Assembly (NCBI GenBank): GCA_949987565.1
Contig: OX465115.1
Coordinates: forward strand, 15,127,242 to 15,191,241
DNA length: 64,000 nucleotides
Reading direction: 5' to 3'
Source of the DNA: Luidia sarsii
Taxonomy: Eukaryota > Echinodermata > Asteroidea > Paxillosida > Luidiidae
This document shows positions 11,572 through 24,480 of this stretch, piece after piece; position 1 is the first letter of the stretch, and every line of letters starts with the position of its first letter. The notes under the pieces were generated by a model that ran no database searches, was not told the origin of the DNA, and saw only the letters and a list, made by a program, of their open reading frames with translations. The translations under genes were made by a program, and so were the position numbers.

Positions 11572-12120
11572 AGGCGAAGGAGGGGAAGAGGAGGGGATAG
11601 GAGGGCAGGATGAGGTGGAGGAGGTGAGAGGGGAGAAGGAGAGGAGAGAGAAGAGGACAGGATAGGAGGGGAGGAGAGCAGGATGAGGACGAGGTGGATG
11701 AGGGGAGTGAGGAGAAGAGGAGAGGATAGAAGAGGGGGAGAGGATGCGGTGAGGACGAGGTGGAGGAGGGGAGTGAGGAGAAGACGAGAGGATAGAAGAG
11801 GGGGAGAGGATGCGGTGAGGATGAGGTGGACGAGGTGAGTGAGGAGAAGAGGAGAGGATAGGAGAGGGGAGAGGATGAGGGGAGGATGAGGGGGAGGTGA
11901 GAGAGGAGAAGGAAAGGAGTAGCAGGAGAGAAGAGAGAATAGGAGGTAGAATGGGGAGGTGGAAGAGGAGGGGAGGGGGGAAGGGGAGGAAGGAGGGGAG
12001 GAAAAAAAGGAGGAGAAAGAGGGAAGTCATGCAGTGGAAAAGAAGGCAGAAGACGAGGTAGAAGAGGATGCAGTGAAGGCAGGAGATGGTAGAGGAGAGG
12101 AGGAGGAGGAGGAAGGAGGT
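11572..12120. repeat. GAGG-rich purine tract with ~58-bp imperfect units
   Basis: This long, nearly pure purine block has GGAGAGGATAGAAGAGGGGGAG and GATGAGGTGGAGGAGGTGAG phrases recurring several times, for example near 11720-11760, 11785-11830 and 11845-11880. The Ser/Pro-rich minus-strand frame is an artefact of it. Confidence 0.85.
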
Positions 12121-13540
12121 TATCAGAGCCGAGATTATCATCGCGCCGTGTTCTTTTCCATGTCCTTTCGGACCAACTCTCCCTGAGTCTTCACTCTGTC
12201 CCTTCACTCCCCACATTGAAATATCTTCCTTTCTCCAGGGGCGAAAAAAAAAACCGAGAAAAAAAAACAAGACCCACCACCCGCTGGTAACGGAACAGCG
12301 ATGGCGTGAACAAGAACCCCTTTTCAGTGTTCACAATGCAAGCACGCGGCGTTCAAATTCCCAAACCGAACAACCCACTCAGGTTCCAGCAACAACTGCA
12401 ACCCCCCCTCCCTCGCTTACGCCGCTCACAACACGCCAATCCTGCACGCCTCGAGCAAGAAATCCCTTCTTCTTTCTCCAGAAGAGAAAAAAATTCAACA
12501 ACTAAAGAATGAAAACCCCCCACCCCCCAAAAAAGGGGAAAAATCTTAATTCCCAAACCTATCCCGGAGGTAAAAAGTAAACCACATATTTTTTTTTTTT
12601 TTTTTTTTTACCAGATCTAGATCCAAAAAAATTCAGGCAAGTGAAGAGGCGCTGTTGCTTCTTAGGCCCGTAACAATCTGAAATTGATGGCAGAGCAACT
12701 CACAGGAGAGGGAAGAGTGAGAAAGGGGGAAAAAATTGAATGCAAATCGTCGGCATGGTAATCGTGACCCCGAGCGGACAATTTTCAATGGATTCGAATG
12801 GCGCCCTCGTGGACGACTTTAGAAGTCAGAAACGAAAAAGGGATGGATTTCATAAGGGTTGGTTCTTTTCCCCCTTTTTTTTTTTTTTTTTTGCTTAAGG
12901 GCAGTTTTGTGGGATAACCGTATGCCATACTGGTTTCCACAAGCCCTCTGGTTCACCGTGTACAGTTATCTGGTTAATATCAATTCCCGCACGACCCTGA
13001 TCCTAAAAAATCCTCCCTAATCCATGAGAACGACTTTTCCTTATTTTCAATCTACGGTAGTATGAATGGCTTGGGAGTGGACCCTGCGCTGTAAACAAGA
13101 TGCATACAATGATTGCTGAGCGTGGGGGAGGGGTGGGGAGAGAAGGATCGGATTATAAATAGCAACGTCGTTTGCAAAAAGGAAACTTGCAATCGTGATG
13201 CGCTGATGGATTTGTGTGAAGATCTTGGGGACGGACGACCATTGTGTCAGATGACAATGGGGACGGCTGAATTTTTATTGAATTTAGATGGGGAAAGGTA
13301 TCAAGTCTCAGTGCATGAATACCAATCTCAATTATTTTTTTTAAATCATGCCGCATCTATAGGCGACAAATCTGACAATGTTCCCTGAGGGAAAAAAAGC
13401 TTTGCAGTTTTGCATGGCTCGTCGGGTTTGCATGTATTCTGACAGATGCAAGGATGTCGTCCTGTAGTTTAACTTTTGGAGAAGATTTGTTCAAAGATTG
13501 TCTGAAAAATGCACTTAGGTTCTGTGAAACTGACACAGTA
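12121..13540. other. Intron B-C, no gene seen
   Basis: It holds several A or T homopolymers (12248, 12590-12609, 12876-12892) and otherwise unique-looking sequence. The open frame at 13113-13388 has no recognisable domain and no good splice context. Confidence 0.55.
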
Positions 13541-13549
13541 TAAGCCTAC

Positions 13550-13640
13550 TGTTGATGGCAACAGTTTTCATTGCAGCGGTGAAAAACACGAGCACTAAAT
13601 CAGAGGTTTTGGGGTTCAAATCCTGGTCAGCTTTTCATTG
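13550..13640 (+). mobile_element. tRNA-like SINE head
   Basis: GGGGTTCAAATCCTGG near 13610-13625 is a perfect Pol III B box (GGTTCAAATCC), preceded by AAAACACGAGCACTAAATCAGAGG, which resembles the D-to-anticodon region of a tRNA. It cannot fold as an intact tRNA, so it is read as a SINE head. Confidence 0.55.
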
Positions 13641-13893
13641 CTAAGTTCATACTTCTTTACCTGAAATTGTCTTGTACCGGTACTTTTTTTATAACTCCCT
13701 CAACTACAGACTACTAAAGTTCCACTGATGGTTCTGACTTGGACCGAAACAAGACGGCCTCATGCTGAGAAACAGACAGGGAGGTTGTTGGTATGACGAC
13801 AATAAGTGGCCATCATAGTGAAATGATATCACTGCACCGGAACCAGACTAGGAAGCAGCTTCCCCAACACAGCCACACACACACATACATACC

Positions 13894-14210
13894 GATTTGT
13901 ATATATCCTTGTGGAGACATTGCTTTGTTCTCGTGCACAATACAACCAAACGAGAAACAATGTTTTAAAAATGCTCTCATTTCAACCACATTCACTTTCC
14001 TGGGTAGAAATTTGGACCGTATGTCCCTTATATATAAAACTTCAATTTGCGACATATTCTTACCCATTACAGATTTCCGGTTTTTGAGTTATTTCCAAAT
14101 ATCAGTTTCATGAAAACCTTGTGGAGACCTATACACCTTAACACCTTTACAATTTCCCTGTGGAGACCTATTCAACCTATTGGACTAGGTCTCCACAAGG
14201 CACTAGATTC
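13894..14210 (+). mobile_element. ~300-bp non-autonomous DNA element with CCTTGTGGAGAC termini, copy 1
   Basis: The element begins around TCCTTGTGGAGAC (13906) and ends with GGTCTCCACAAGG (14200), extended on both sides so that the tail CACTAGATTC mirrors GAATCT at the head of copy 2. An internal GTGGAGACCTAT motif repeats twice. A second near full-length copy lies at 31396-31694 and a partial inverted one at 14798-14936. No transposase is encoded. Confidence 0.75.
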
Positions 14211-14797
14211 GTGCCCAGCAGTAACAGCACCCACACAGACACACACAAATGTCAAAGCCTCGATCGTCACACAGAGTCACAGACCCCTACTATGCCAAGG
14301 CGTCGTCCGCCGGTGTGAGGGCATGTTTTATCGCCCGTCGTATTCACGGACACGCATCTTCCGCCTGATTTATCAGGGACAAAGTCTGGCAATCATTCTG
14401 ACTGTCTGGGAGGAGGGATTCCGTCTGCCAATGTGTGTGTCAAACATGTCTAGGCATGGACCAAGAAAGGTCACTGCGCTCGCCCTCAGTGTGTCAGGAG
14501 ATTGCCCTTCTCACCCAATAAACAAATCTGAAAAACCTTCGCCGGTCCGGACAGTAAGTATAAGCCCTAGCTCAGTATTTGTCCACTATGAATGGGGATG
14601 GATCTAAGACAATAACCCCCTTGCTCTCCAACATCCTTACAGTTACAAGAAGAGAAAACTCATTGAGAGTAACAATTTGTACAGCAACATGGACACTAAC
14701 CACTAAGTGCACAATTCTTCACAAATGTGCTTTAAACGTACATGTTCGTAGAATTAAGTGAATCATGTGTCAAGGCAAATGGAGAGGGTCGCAAAAT

Positions 14798-14936
14798 TAT
14801 GTAAGGGACATACGGTTCAAATTTCTACCCAGGAAATTGAATGTGGCTGAAATGGGTGCATTTTTAAAACATTGTTTCTCGTTCGGTTGTATAGTGCACG
14901 AGAACGAAGCAATGTGTCCACAAGAATACAAAAATG
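14798..14936 (-). mobile_element. ~300-bp TIR element, partial copy 3 (inverted)
   Basis: It reads on the minus strand from TTGTGGACACATTGCTTCGT through the CACATTCAATTTCCTGGGTA region to CGTATGTCCCTTACATAA. It corresponds to the first ~140 bp of copies 1 and 2, and its distal half is missing. Confidence 0.75.
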
Positions 14937-17135
14937 AGAATGTGTGCATGTACTGTATTTCAGCGAGCATACCTGGAAAATCACAGATAAATGCATTACA
15001 ACTACATGTACTTGTTAACGTGTACACTACATTTTGCATATGTATGTAGATTGAGCTTGCATATATGTAAATGGCATGAGCACGAGTCTGTGAGTGTTAA
15101 TCATATGCTAATTGTATGCAGATCCATTGCTAATGTATGCGCATAGCAAATCAGCCTGTGGATTGGGTTACATGGTGCTGTGTACATGTATATCAAGGAA
15201 GTCCGCTCGCAGCTAAACGGGAGCCACGAAACAACCTCGAGACGAAAAAGCAACATTCGGTCTCGGTCTCAGCCCGCAAAAATCATCTTGTTCCCCGACC
15301 CGGAATAAAAATGAAAACAATGAAAACCAAATCAGACCCCCGAAAAAGACCCCCCCCCCCTGTCTGTTTGCACTGCCTGCCCAAGAGGGGCCCAGGAGGG
15401 CAGAAATACCTGGTGCTATTCTAGAAAGGTTATCCCCGAGATGTGTAGGACCCAGAGGTAGACCACAGACCGTGGGCTAAAACCGGGGAATAGAATTTGT
15501 TGCCGCTGGCCTCCCCACCCCATCCCCCAGCCCGACATCTCGGGCCGAAAAACAGATAAACACGTTTGTGCTCTGAGGTCTAAGCTAGGCAGGAGGTGGA
15601 GAGGAAGGGGAAGGTGGTTGACTCCGCTTAGAACAAACATTGGCCAAATTGATGGCAAATATTTTCGCCCTCCGCCAAAAACAAAAAGGGGGGGGAAAAG
15701 TATAAGAAAATGTCCAAGAAGATAGTATTAGTAAGTGTTCTCAGATACATGAAATGTACAAGTGCAGGTCCATGTCTGATCATGCTGGTGAAGGCGGACT
15801 TCCTCTTCATAAAGCAATTCATGGAATCTATCAAATCCCCGAGGCTGTTTATCAAGGAGCCTCTGACCCAACAACATCCAACATGTAGTTTTCCCCCAAA
15901 AAAACCCCAAATTGTTCTCGGCGAGACCCGTTTGTAACCAGAAACTCCTCCCTCCCTCGAGTCTTGCTTAGAATGAGGCGAAGGGAATGACAAGAGAGAC
16001 AGAGAGAGCATTTAAAAGACACAAAATCAAATGCTCGTTCCGGGGACAACTCTGATGCATAATTCATGAGGATGTCTCTAACCGGGGCATGCTATTGGTC
16101 GATTGACTGGGCTGACAGAAGAAGGGGGAGGGGAGGGGGAAGAGAGAGAGAGAGGGGGGGGGGGGGGTAGGATGACTCACTGAATTAGTTCTGCCTTGCA
16201 CAAGAACATGTAAATATGTCACTGTATACAGTTGCCAATACCAAACGACCCCACAAAAAAATGTGCACGTGAACAGTCCAAAGTACATGTACATGTACAT
16301 ACATGTACAGTACACTCTACACAACAGGCACACTATCATTACCTTTCCAGTGGCCCCGGAACATGATTAAAATCCTGGAGCCTCCCATTTTGCAAAACCA
16401 CTTTCCTCCCTTCTATCTCCCTCCCTCTCTCCCCCTCTCCATCCCATCCATCCCCCGAATGCATGATTAAATTTTTCTAATCCAAGTTCAGTGGCCTGCC
16501 AAAAGTCAGACGACAGATAGTCCAGGCATCAGAGTTTCAAGAAAAAAATTGGAAATTCACAATGACGAGTTCGCCTTCATCTTCCACTGTCTCCCTAAAA
16601 CACCAACCTCTGCGCAGTTGTCACGTCGGTGATAAATTTATTTGGCATTTTAAGTGAGAAGGTCACTGAGTTGATGGTGGAGAGGGGGGAAGGGGAAAGA
16701 GATGTCTTAATCTAATTAGGGGGTTTGGAATCTTAAAAAAAAAAAAAAAAAAAAAAATACATTTTATCCTCTAGCCAGGTGCAGGCCTTCTGATTGTTTT
16801 TTAAAAAGACAGCAGCGACAACACTTTTTTTTCACTCCGGTATTGACACACACACAATGGCACGATCAAAATCGGAAATTAGCCAGACAAGTACCGTACA
16901 TTGGCTGTGCAGTGTGCACCTACGTAATTTTATCTCCTCTGTTTATGGGAATTCAATGCATTTTCCATAAGGGAAAGCCTTGCAGAATTCATTATACATT
17001 CTTGCTGCAAGTTCTTCCCAAAAATAAGAAAGACATGAATGAGGGAATTGAATTTCAACGTTTTAAATATCCACTTCTCATGATAATTTCCCCGACATTG
17101 TGTACCTCAAGAGACAGTAGAATTTAGAAACTACA
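14937..17135. other. Intron B-C, no gene seen
   Basis: Contents are simple runs only: C homopolymer 15349-15360, GA/G run 16118-16170, an ACATGT cluster 16280-16312, CT-rich 16407-16455, and poly-A 16735-16757. CATATGTAAAT and GTATGCAGAT variants recur near 15050-15140. No exon was recognised. Confidence 0.55.
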
Positions 17136-17139
17136 TGGG

Positions 17140-17415
17140 AAGGCCCGAGGGAGGGGGAGGGGAAGAGGAGGGGGAGGAGTGGGAGGGGGGGAGGAGAGGA
17201 AGGAGGTGGAAGAGAAGGAGGTGGAGGAGGATCAGGAGGAGGAGGAAGGGGAGGAGGGGGAGGAGGGAGAGGAGGTAGAAGAGGTGGGAGATGATCAGGA
17301 GGAGGAGGGAGGGGAAGGAGGAGGGAGAGGAGGACGTGGAGGATGGGCAGGAGGAGGGTGAGGGGAGGGAGAGCAAGAGGGGAAAGGGCAGGAGGGGAGG
17401 AGGAGGTGGAGGTGT
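17140..17415. repeat. GGAGGAGG purine tract
   Basis: This is almost pure purine, GGA-based sequence. The Pro/Leu- and Glu-rich frames on the two strands derive from it. Confidence 0.9.
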
Positions 17416-19665
17416 TGCCCATGAGAGAAATTTAGGAGCAAAGCTTGGCGAAAACCTTGAGTTCACACTTCACACAATTATGCCAACACCATAGCAATAA
17501 GACAAAGCATCTCTAGTCGACAAACCTATGCATGTCTTAGCTTTCAAACACGCTGCAAGTAAATGTCATGTCTAGACTAACCAGGCCCACGATGCATACA
17601 ATTAGACTTTGTGCAGATCTTCACTTTCACGCAGTGTTGCAGGTTTTTCTTCCCTCCTCTATACATCCTTATTTCCCACCTCTTCCCTGACTGAGGTTTC
17701 TCTTCCACGTCTCAGTCTTGCCACAGATTTCCTGTCTATTTGGGAGGGCAAGAGTGGAGGGAGGGAGGGTCTGCTAACCAAGCAGGCATGTAAACTATCT
17801 CAGAGGAGACGATTGAACAATCGGTGCGGGGATGGGAAAAAAAACGCTGCTGTTGCAGCAACTGCTGTTGCTGTGTCAGAGCGTTGTTGGAGCACAGATT
17901 TCCCTTTTTGCCGTAGGTTGGCTACAGTATGTCAAGGCAGCAGCCACACAGCCATATGCCCAGTAGGAGACTTGGCTCGGAGGGAGGTAGGGAATGAGAT
18001 AGCGCTGGCTGATGAGAATCTTTGGATAAGGTTCTCGGTGACTGACATTGAGTCACTGGCGTACATACATTTGACTAATCCACGCCTTGGCTTGTGATTG
18101 TGATCACCAATGACTTGTGTTACCCCATCACTAAGTGCATACAACCAGGAACATGTACAGTACTTCACTGTAATCTACACTACACCATGTACTAGCTCTG
18201 TACATAGGATCTGATGAAACAGTTCTTGCTATGGGAGCTCATGCACTCTTCCCAACACAAGCGTGATCCACAGATATTTTATAATTCACTGCAATTGCAC
18301 ATTTACCACTGGACTACATGTAATATAAACTATATGTATTGGTACACATGTATACATTTACCGGTACATGTACCAATATGTTTGTTCTGCATAGAGCAAG
18401 GAGGTTTAACTGTACAGTGTACATCAGCATATAATCTATGAATGTTTAAATGCAAACATACATTTTGTGTCCAGCTGTCTCCAAGTTTATCTTCCCGAAT
18501 TTAGAGTCCTATAAATTAACTGACCCAATATGCTTTTAAACCCTCATTTGATGCCTCGATTCTCTTGACCAATGTCCAATCCTAGCAGCGGTCCACGTCC
18601 GCCCGACTTAAAGAGAGGACGAAGTAAACATCCAGTGCAGAGACCAACGAAGGAGAAGGACGGGTCTGCCAAACCAAGCAGAGCGTGGGCCCTCCTGGCA
18701 CCCAGAGTTGCTGCAACATTGGCAAGCAGCTGCGGACTCGGGAGCGAGACTCATCAACTGCCGACTCCCAAAAAAAATGGCCAAACACAACTGCCGCAGC
18801 CGGGCACGAGAGATTCACGGACCATTTCTCACGCTCTGTCAAACAATGTCCTCCCCCGAAAAAAAAAAAAAAAAATTAATAATAAAAAAAAAATCATACA
18901 CACACGTGGAGAGATATCCCGCATGAACCCTGACATTTCCAGCGACACTTCTTGTGTCCGAGCTCAAAGGAACTCCCACGAGATGCCGCATCTAAGCAGC
19001 GTGTAAAAAAAATGAGCGCCATCCATGCAGTTTAAAAGAGATTCTATCCACGACTGACCAATTCACGAACCCCCCCCCCCAACCCACTCCAAACCCAAAC
19101 AAATCTTATTGATTTGAGGGCAGCGAGAGGAGAGAGGAAAAAAAACAAAGTTAAGGAAACCGCGACACAACCGTCGCGGTTTTTTATCTGAAGGTTTTTC
19201 TTCAAGTAAAAAAGATTGCTCGTCAAAATGTCTGCGATATCTTTCGAAGGGTGCCAAAGACGTGGACGCCGATATCTGATGATGCCAAGGGGGGGAGGGA
19301 CGAGGAAGAAAAGTGCAACATTGTCCCCCTCAGAGCCCTCAGCGCCGCAGTAATCCATCAATAATTTCAAACATTCGCTTTTTCTCCCTTCAGCCAATCC
19401 CCTCCCTCCCCCCCCCCAAAAAAAATAAATCCCCAAAACTGCCAACGCTGTTTAGGAACAAGCGATGCTCAGAGTGTCTGTCTCGGATTCGAGTGCAGGG
19501 AATGCCAAGTAGGCCCCTCCAGAGGTATCAGAGAACACTGCATGCTTGTCTCCGCATTTTGCTGCGTACATCCAGCGACTCATCTCAGAGATAATTGTGG
19601 GAAAATGACACTCTATATTCCGGTCAATTTCAACAATAAAGAGCCGGATTATTCTTTCACATTGA
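17416..19665. other. Intron B-C, no gene seen
   Basis: This is unique-looking sequence with scattered TACATGT hexamers (18150-18380) and homopolymers. The open frames at 17609-18097 and 18572-19006 show no domain, and competing frames on both strands make coding unlikely. Confidence 0.5.
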
Positions 19666-19671
19666 ATACCT

Positions 19672-19737
19672 AAGATGGTACAGCGCTGGTATGCAAGAGC
19701 TCTCAGGGTTGAAATCCCAGCAATTTTTTTTTTTTCA
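19672..19737 (+). mobile_element. tRNA-derived SINE head with T-rich tail
   Basis: GATGGTACAGCGCTGG (A-box-like) is followed by GGGTTGAAATCCCAGC (B-box-like) and a run of T. The spacing of about 30 bp between the boxes fits a tRNA-derived SINE head ending at a Pol III-type terminator. Confidence 0.6.
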
Positions 19738-19828
19738 TAAATTGTTTGAACATATATCTCATTCAGTTTTCCTTTTTAAAAAGTAGAATTTCTTTCGCTA
19801 AAACTATTGGCATTATATCAGGGAAAGA

Positions 19829-19858
19829 GGGAGAGAGAGAGAGAGAATTAGAGAGAAT

Positions 19859-19938
<80 letters not shown>

Positions 19939-20125
19939 GAGAGAGGGAGAGAGAGAGAGAGAGAGGAGAGGGAGAGAGAGGAGATGGAGATAGATAGATA
20001 GATAGATAGATTGAGAAAGGAGGAGTGGGAGAGAGGGAGAGAGAGGGGGAAAGGGAGAGGGGGAAGGGAGGGGGGGAAAGGGAGAGGGAGAAAGAGAGAG
20101 GAGGAGGGAAAGAGAGAGAGAATCT
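19829..20125. repeat. (GA)n microsatellite with GGGAGA variants and (GATA)n
   Basis: A long (AG)n run lies at 19860-19925, interrupted GA/GGGAGA follows to 20125, and a short (TAGA)n at 19991-20010. The Glu-Arg frame is an artefact. Confidence 0.95.
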
Positions 20126-21110
20126 GGCTCTGAAAGGGGCAGGTTACCTAACAGAAGGGTCCCCTGAGACGTGCTGAGCAGTCAGCACACACTTCCTGAA
20201 ACATTCAGTTGTCTACAGGCTTTGAACCATATCATATTCATGAGAAAAAAGTGCAGGTCTCGGTGAGAAAACGACATCCAACATTGAAATGTACCGGGTA
20301 TTAAAGTCCTTCATAAGCCTCCAAACATACAGCAGTCTTGTCCTAATCGCATCTCCTCAGAAAAATTATCTTCATCGTCCAAATGAAAAACATGCACTCT
20401 GAGGGCATTTGCCCGTCTTTGAAAACAGAAAGAGGGTCAAGTCGATCCTTCCAGGGAGACAAACGGATATCAGATTTCAGCGACACCGAGTTGTTATTTT
20501 CCAGAGTTTAAGAGAGATAAAAGAAGCTTTTCAGGGGGTGGGGGGTAGGGTGGGGGAAGGGGTTAAGCAGAATGTGGATAGATGGAGCGCGATAAAGCAC
20601 GATGCAACTAATTTTGAGAAATGTTAGGAAAATGGTACAGCCTAGAGGTGGTGGAAAGTGGCTTGGCAAAAATGTCAGCACGACTTGTGATGAGCATGGC
20701 AAAACACACTACGATCGTCAAATTGCACTTTAAGATGTCATGAGGGGATTGTGGTTTCACACGTAGTTTTCTTCACGATATTCCAATTTTTTTCTTCTGG
20801 GGGGGGGGGGGTTGCCACAGAAACCATGCTGCACCATTCTACAGGGAGCAGGAATGAAAGTGTCACGCCAGTGAACAAAAGATCATGGACAAACAGCACA
20901 AGTTGCACAGTCAGCACTCAGTACACAGACGGCCCTCAGGAATTCACCATCACAAATGCCAGTCCCATTTACTGATTTAATGCATATTATTGAACCAATG
21001 CACTGTACACAAACAAGCACAGCGTTGTGCTAGAGTTGAGCACATGAACCATGTGCTGACAACTGCACATTTTGAGTTAACAAGCAAACCAGCCTGATGT
21101 AAATGCCCCA
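20126..21110. other. Intron B-C, no gene seen
   Basis: This is unique-looking non-coding sequence with one G homopolymer (about 20800-20811). No exons were recognised. Confidence 0.5.
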
Positions 21111-21263
21111 GGCGTCGATTTCACCAAACTCATCGTAACTTACGATCAATCGCAAGACAATGAGCCATGCACCGAAACCATACGGTGTGTCACAACTTAC
21201 GATGGGTTATCCATCGTAAGTTGAATTACGATGCATCATAGGGCTTTGTGAAATCCAGCCCTG
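21111..21263 (+). mobile_element. Foldback MITE with TTACGATGG/CCATCGTAA stem, copy 1
   Basis: The ~150-bp element begins GGCGTCGATTTCACCAAA and ends GGCTTTGTGAAATCCAGCC (imperfect inverted ends). It has an internal self-complementary stem, CTTACGATGGGTTATCCATC followed by GTAAG. Other copies are at 26068, 32515 and 54896 (reverse). Confidence 0.8.
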
Positions 21264-22880
21264 GACATGTACATGTACGTCCATACTACAGACAGTGAGC
21301 AAATGGAGTTAGCACTATGGCCTAAATGTGCAAATATTTTATCAGCTAGCTTCACTATGCAGTATGCACCGTGCTTAGATCATTTTATGTACCAAATTCA
21401 CCAACAGGCTAATGAAATGATCACTTTCTCAACCCCTAATCCGCTCTTTTTGCAAGTTCAATGTCAGACATTACAGCCAGGACTGGGTGATCCATTCAGA
21501 GCGGTAATTGCCACCACATTGTGTATTCACCGCACGCTGCTGACTAATTCAACCGCATACGTGCAGGTCCGGAGTGCTCATCTGAAAACAGCGTAACCGT
21601 TCTAACACATGCTGGCTTTTTCCGTACGGTGTGCCCTGGGTAGTGGGTGGTTGTTATTATCATCAGTGATCGGATATCCACGTTCAGGGAAGGGACAGGC
21701 AAGGAACTGCACCAATTACTGCAGTGGGTCGTGGGGCTTGCTGCCTATGTAATTCCATGAGTTATGGGTTACGGGTGTGAGTTCTTGGGAAGGACCAGTC
21801 AGCACAAATACATCACGAAAGTGGAATGTTGTTTTCCCAGAGACTATGGGCGCCAATCCATAGCTACAAGCACTTCTTTCTCTAGCCCTTAACCTTGAGT
21901 GGCTTTTGAGAATGCATTTGAGTGGCTTTTCAGCCTTCTTTTGGGCAAAATTTTGCATTATTAAAAAAAAAAAAAAAAAAACACAGGTAGAAAAAATATG
22001 CCTTTTCTGTTAAGACGGAAAAGCAAATAATATTGCGGAGGACATTTTTGGGAACAGACTCTCGAGGTTCAAGTGATTGAGCTTGAGCTTGGGCTTGAGT
22101 TTGCGTCTGAGTATGAGCCATTTACGATTTACATGTAGGACAAGTGAGTACAACAACTCCTGAGTATGAGAGTGCGAGTACATGTACATGTACTCACATG
22201 CGAACGTGCAAGGTATGACACTGTGAGTTCAGCGAGAAACAGTTTGAGTGTATGAGAGAATGCGTTTGAGAATTTGCAAGTTCAGATGAGCAGAGCGCGC
22301 GGACAAGTGCTTGCAAGTGCAGCACGCGTAGAGCACGAGAGCATCAAGACGTCTAATTAGCAACTAGTTTCGCAACAGACTGCTGGGTAAATCCAATTAC
22401 TGCGAATCTGCGGCCGGCCCCTCTCAAACCTCCTACCTCACCTCAGGCATCGCCTTCTCGCCACCCCTCCCCCTCCTACCCTCCTACCCCTCCCCTCTTC
22501 ATCCCAAAGTACGGCTGCCAAATTGATCAGACCTGATCCGACTTTCGCGCGAAAAAAAAAAAAAAAACGGGGGCTAAATTAGCTCCCATCAACCCCCTCC
22601 ATCCCCGGCTCTCGTATTCAGCCGCGGAAAATTCATCTCACTCCCTCTCTCTCTCTCTCTCATCCCCTCTCTCTTCCCCCACCACCGATTCCCGCCTTTG
22701 TCCCTCCTGTAGTTGGAAATTAGGTTTCAGGATCAGGAACCTCTGGCCAGGCCGCCAGAGATTGGTTTGTTAGTGAAGCCCCCCCCCCCCTCCCCTTCTC
22801 CTCTAGCCTCCCCCGACACCACTTAACTCCTACAGGTGAACAGTGAAGGCAAGAACTGAGGACTTGGTGAATAAATATGT
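21264..22880. other. Intron B-C, no gene seen
   Basis: Contents are an A-run at 21963-21980, ACATGT repeats near 22180, GAGTTTG/TGAGTATGAG-type degenerate repeats at 22070-22270, and a CT run at 22645-22665. No exon is evident. Confidence 0.5.
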
Positions 22881-22884
22881 AATC

Positions 22885-23340
22885 ACTTGATGGTCCATCA
22901 TCCATCTCTCTTTATAGAAACTTTTGGAGTCTTTCCATATCTCTGTTTCTCTGTCTCTCACCTCTCTGTGTTTCTGTGTCACTCTACTTGTCTTTATCCC
23001 CCCTCTCTCTTCCTCTATGTTTCTCTCTCTCGGTCACACTCTGTTTATTATCTCATTCTCTCCTTTCTGTCTCGCTTACTCTCTGTCTCTCCCTGTCTCT
23101 GTCTCTTTCCTAATTCTACCTCTTTTCTGTCTTTTCTTGTCTCTGCATCTTCTCTCTCTCTCTCTCTCCCCTCTCTCTCTGCTCCCCCTCCTTCTGTCTC
23201 TTGCCCAGTCTCTCTCTCTCTTTCTCTCTCTCTTTCTTTCTCCCCTCTTCCCCCCTCACTCTCTCCCTCTAACTCTCCCCCTACCCCTCTCTCTCCCTCT
23301 CACTCTCCCATCCCTCTCTCTCCCTCTCCCTTCTCTCTGG
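22885..23340. repeat. CTCTGTCT/CTCTCC pyrimidine-rich tract
   Basis: This is nearly pure C+T with TCTGTCTC variants. The long Ser/Leu-rich frame is an artefact. Confidence 0.9.
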
Positions 23341-24480
23341 GGAGGAAGAGGTAGAGGAGGATAGTTCAACGGTTGAGGGATGACAGGGATAGTTTATTTT
23401 GATGGGGCCAGGTCCCAGAACTGATTCTCATTCCGCCTCCGCCACATCTCTCTTCTCTCCATCCACCGAACAACACCCCCGTCCCTATCTCCTTCTTCTT
23501 CTTCTTCTTCTTCCATCCATATTAAAAAAACGGAGAGCGGATTAAACCGACGGCTTCTGGGTAGGTCCGGCGGGCCGGTCAGCACAAAGTGTCGCACAAA
23601 GCTCACGACGAGGAAGGGAAGAGCAGGGAAGAGGACAGAATGACTTCCGAGGGGAGAGGCAGAAAGATAATAAGAAAGAGGGGGGGTCATATCGGTCGTG
23701 CCCATCTTATCTTGTGGAAAATAATAAAGCCATAACCCTTTTTTTTCCTTTTTTTTTTACTTTTCCTGAGTTCTGCCACTGCATGAAACACATTTAATGC
23801 AAATTCAGAGCAAACTAGTGGTCAATTACAAAAATTACCCCACCAAAAAATATCTTTTAATTATTTTAATATCTTTTAATTATTTAGGGACCCGGCAGGA
23901 AGATTGTGGAGCGGTCAGCAATTTGCGGCGGTCGGCGAAATTAGAAGTACCCACCGTGTCAATTGCTCCATAAAATTAAGCCGGCGGCACCATTTCTCTC
24001 CATCTTTCCCTCTCCCTCTCCCTCTATCTCTCCCCCTTTCCTCCCCTCCCCCTTCCCCTCTCTCTCTCTCTGGAACTGTGAAAATCCCTGCCACTTGCAC
24101 ACTGAGTGCCAGTGTTGCTCAGGGGCTGCCGCCCCCCGACGTTCGCCGCCTTCCCTGGAAAAATGCATTTGGGTTTTGATCATGTTCCTTGGCTCTGTTT
24201 CAAATTAGTTTGGTGCGGTATATATATTTTTCGATTTTTTTTTCCTGGGCGTTTTTTGGTACATTAAGTGGAAACCTATTTAATATCTTTCCTGGTTGGC
24301 TAGTTGAGTGCTCTGGTTGTGAGTCGAGTTGACAAAGTGCGTCGGATTTCAGGATTGGATTTTTTTTTTTTTCGCGGGCGGGGGAGTTTTTTGCTCAGGG
24401 TGATGGGTGGACTGATTACTACTGAATCTTGGCCGTATTACTACACCAGGGGAGGATGGAAGGCAGGAGGCTGCAGTACT
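23341..24480. other. Intron B-C, no gene seen
   Basis: It holds a (TTC)n run near 23490, an ATCTTTTAATTATTT duplication near 23850-23886 and a CT-rich tract at 23995-24070. No exons were recognised. Confidence 0.5.
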
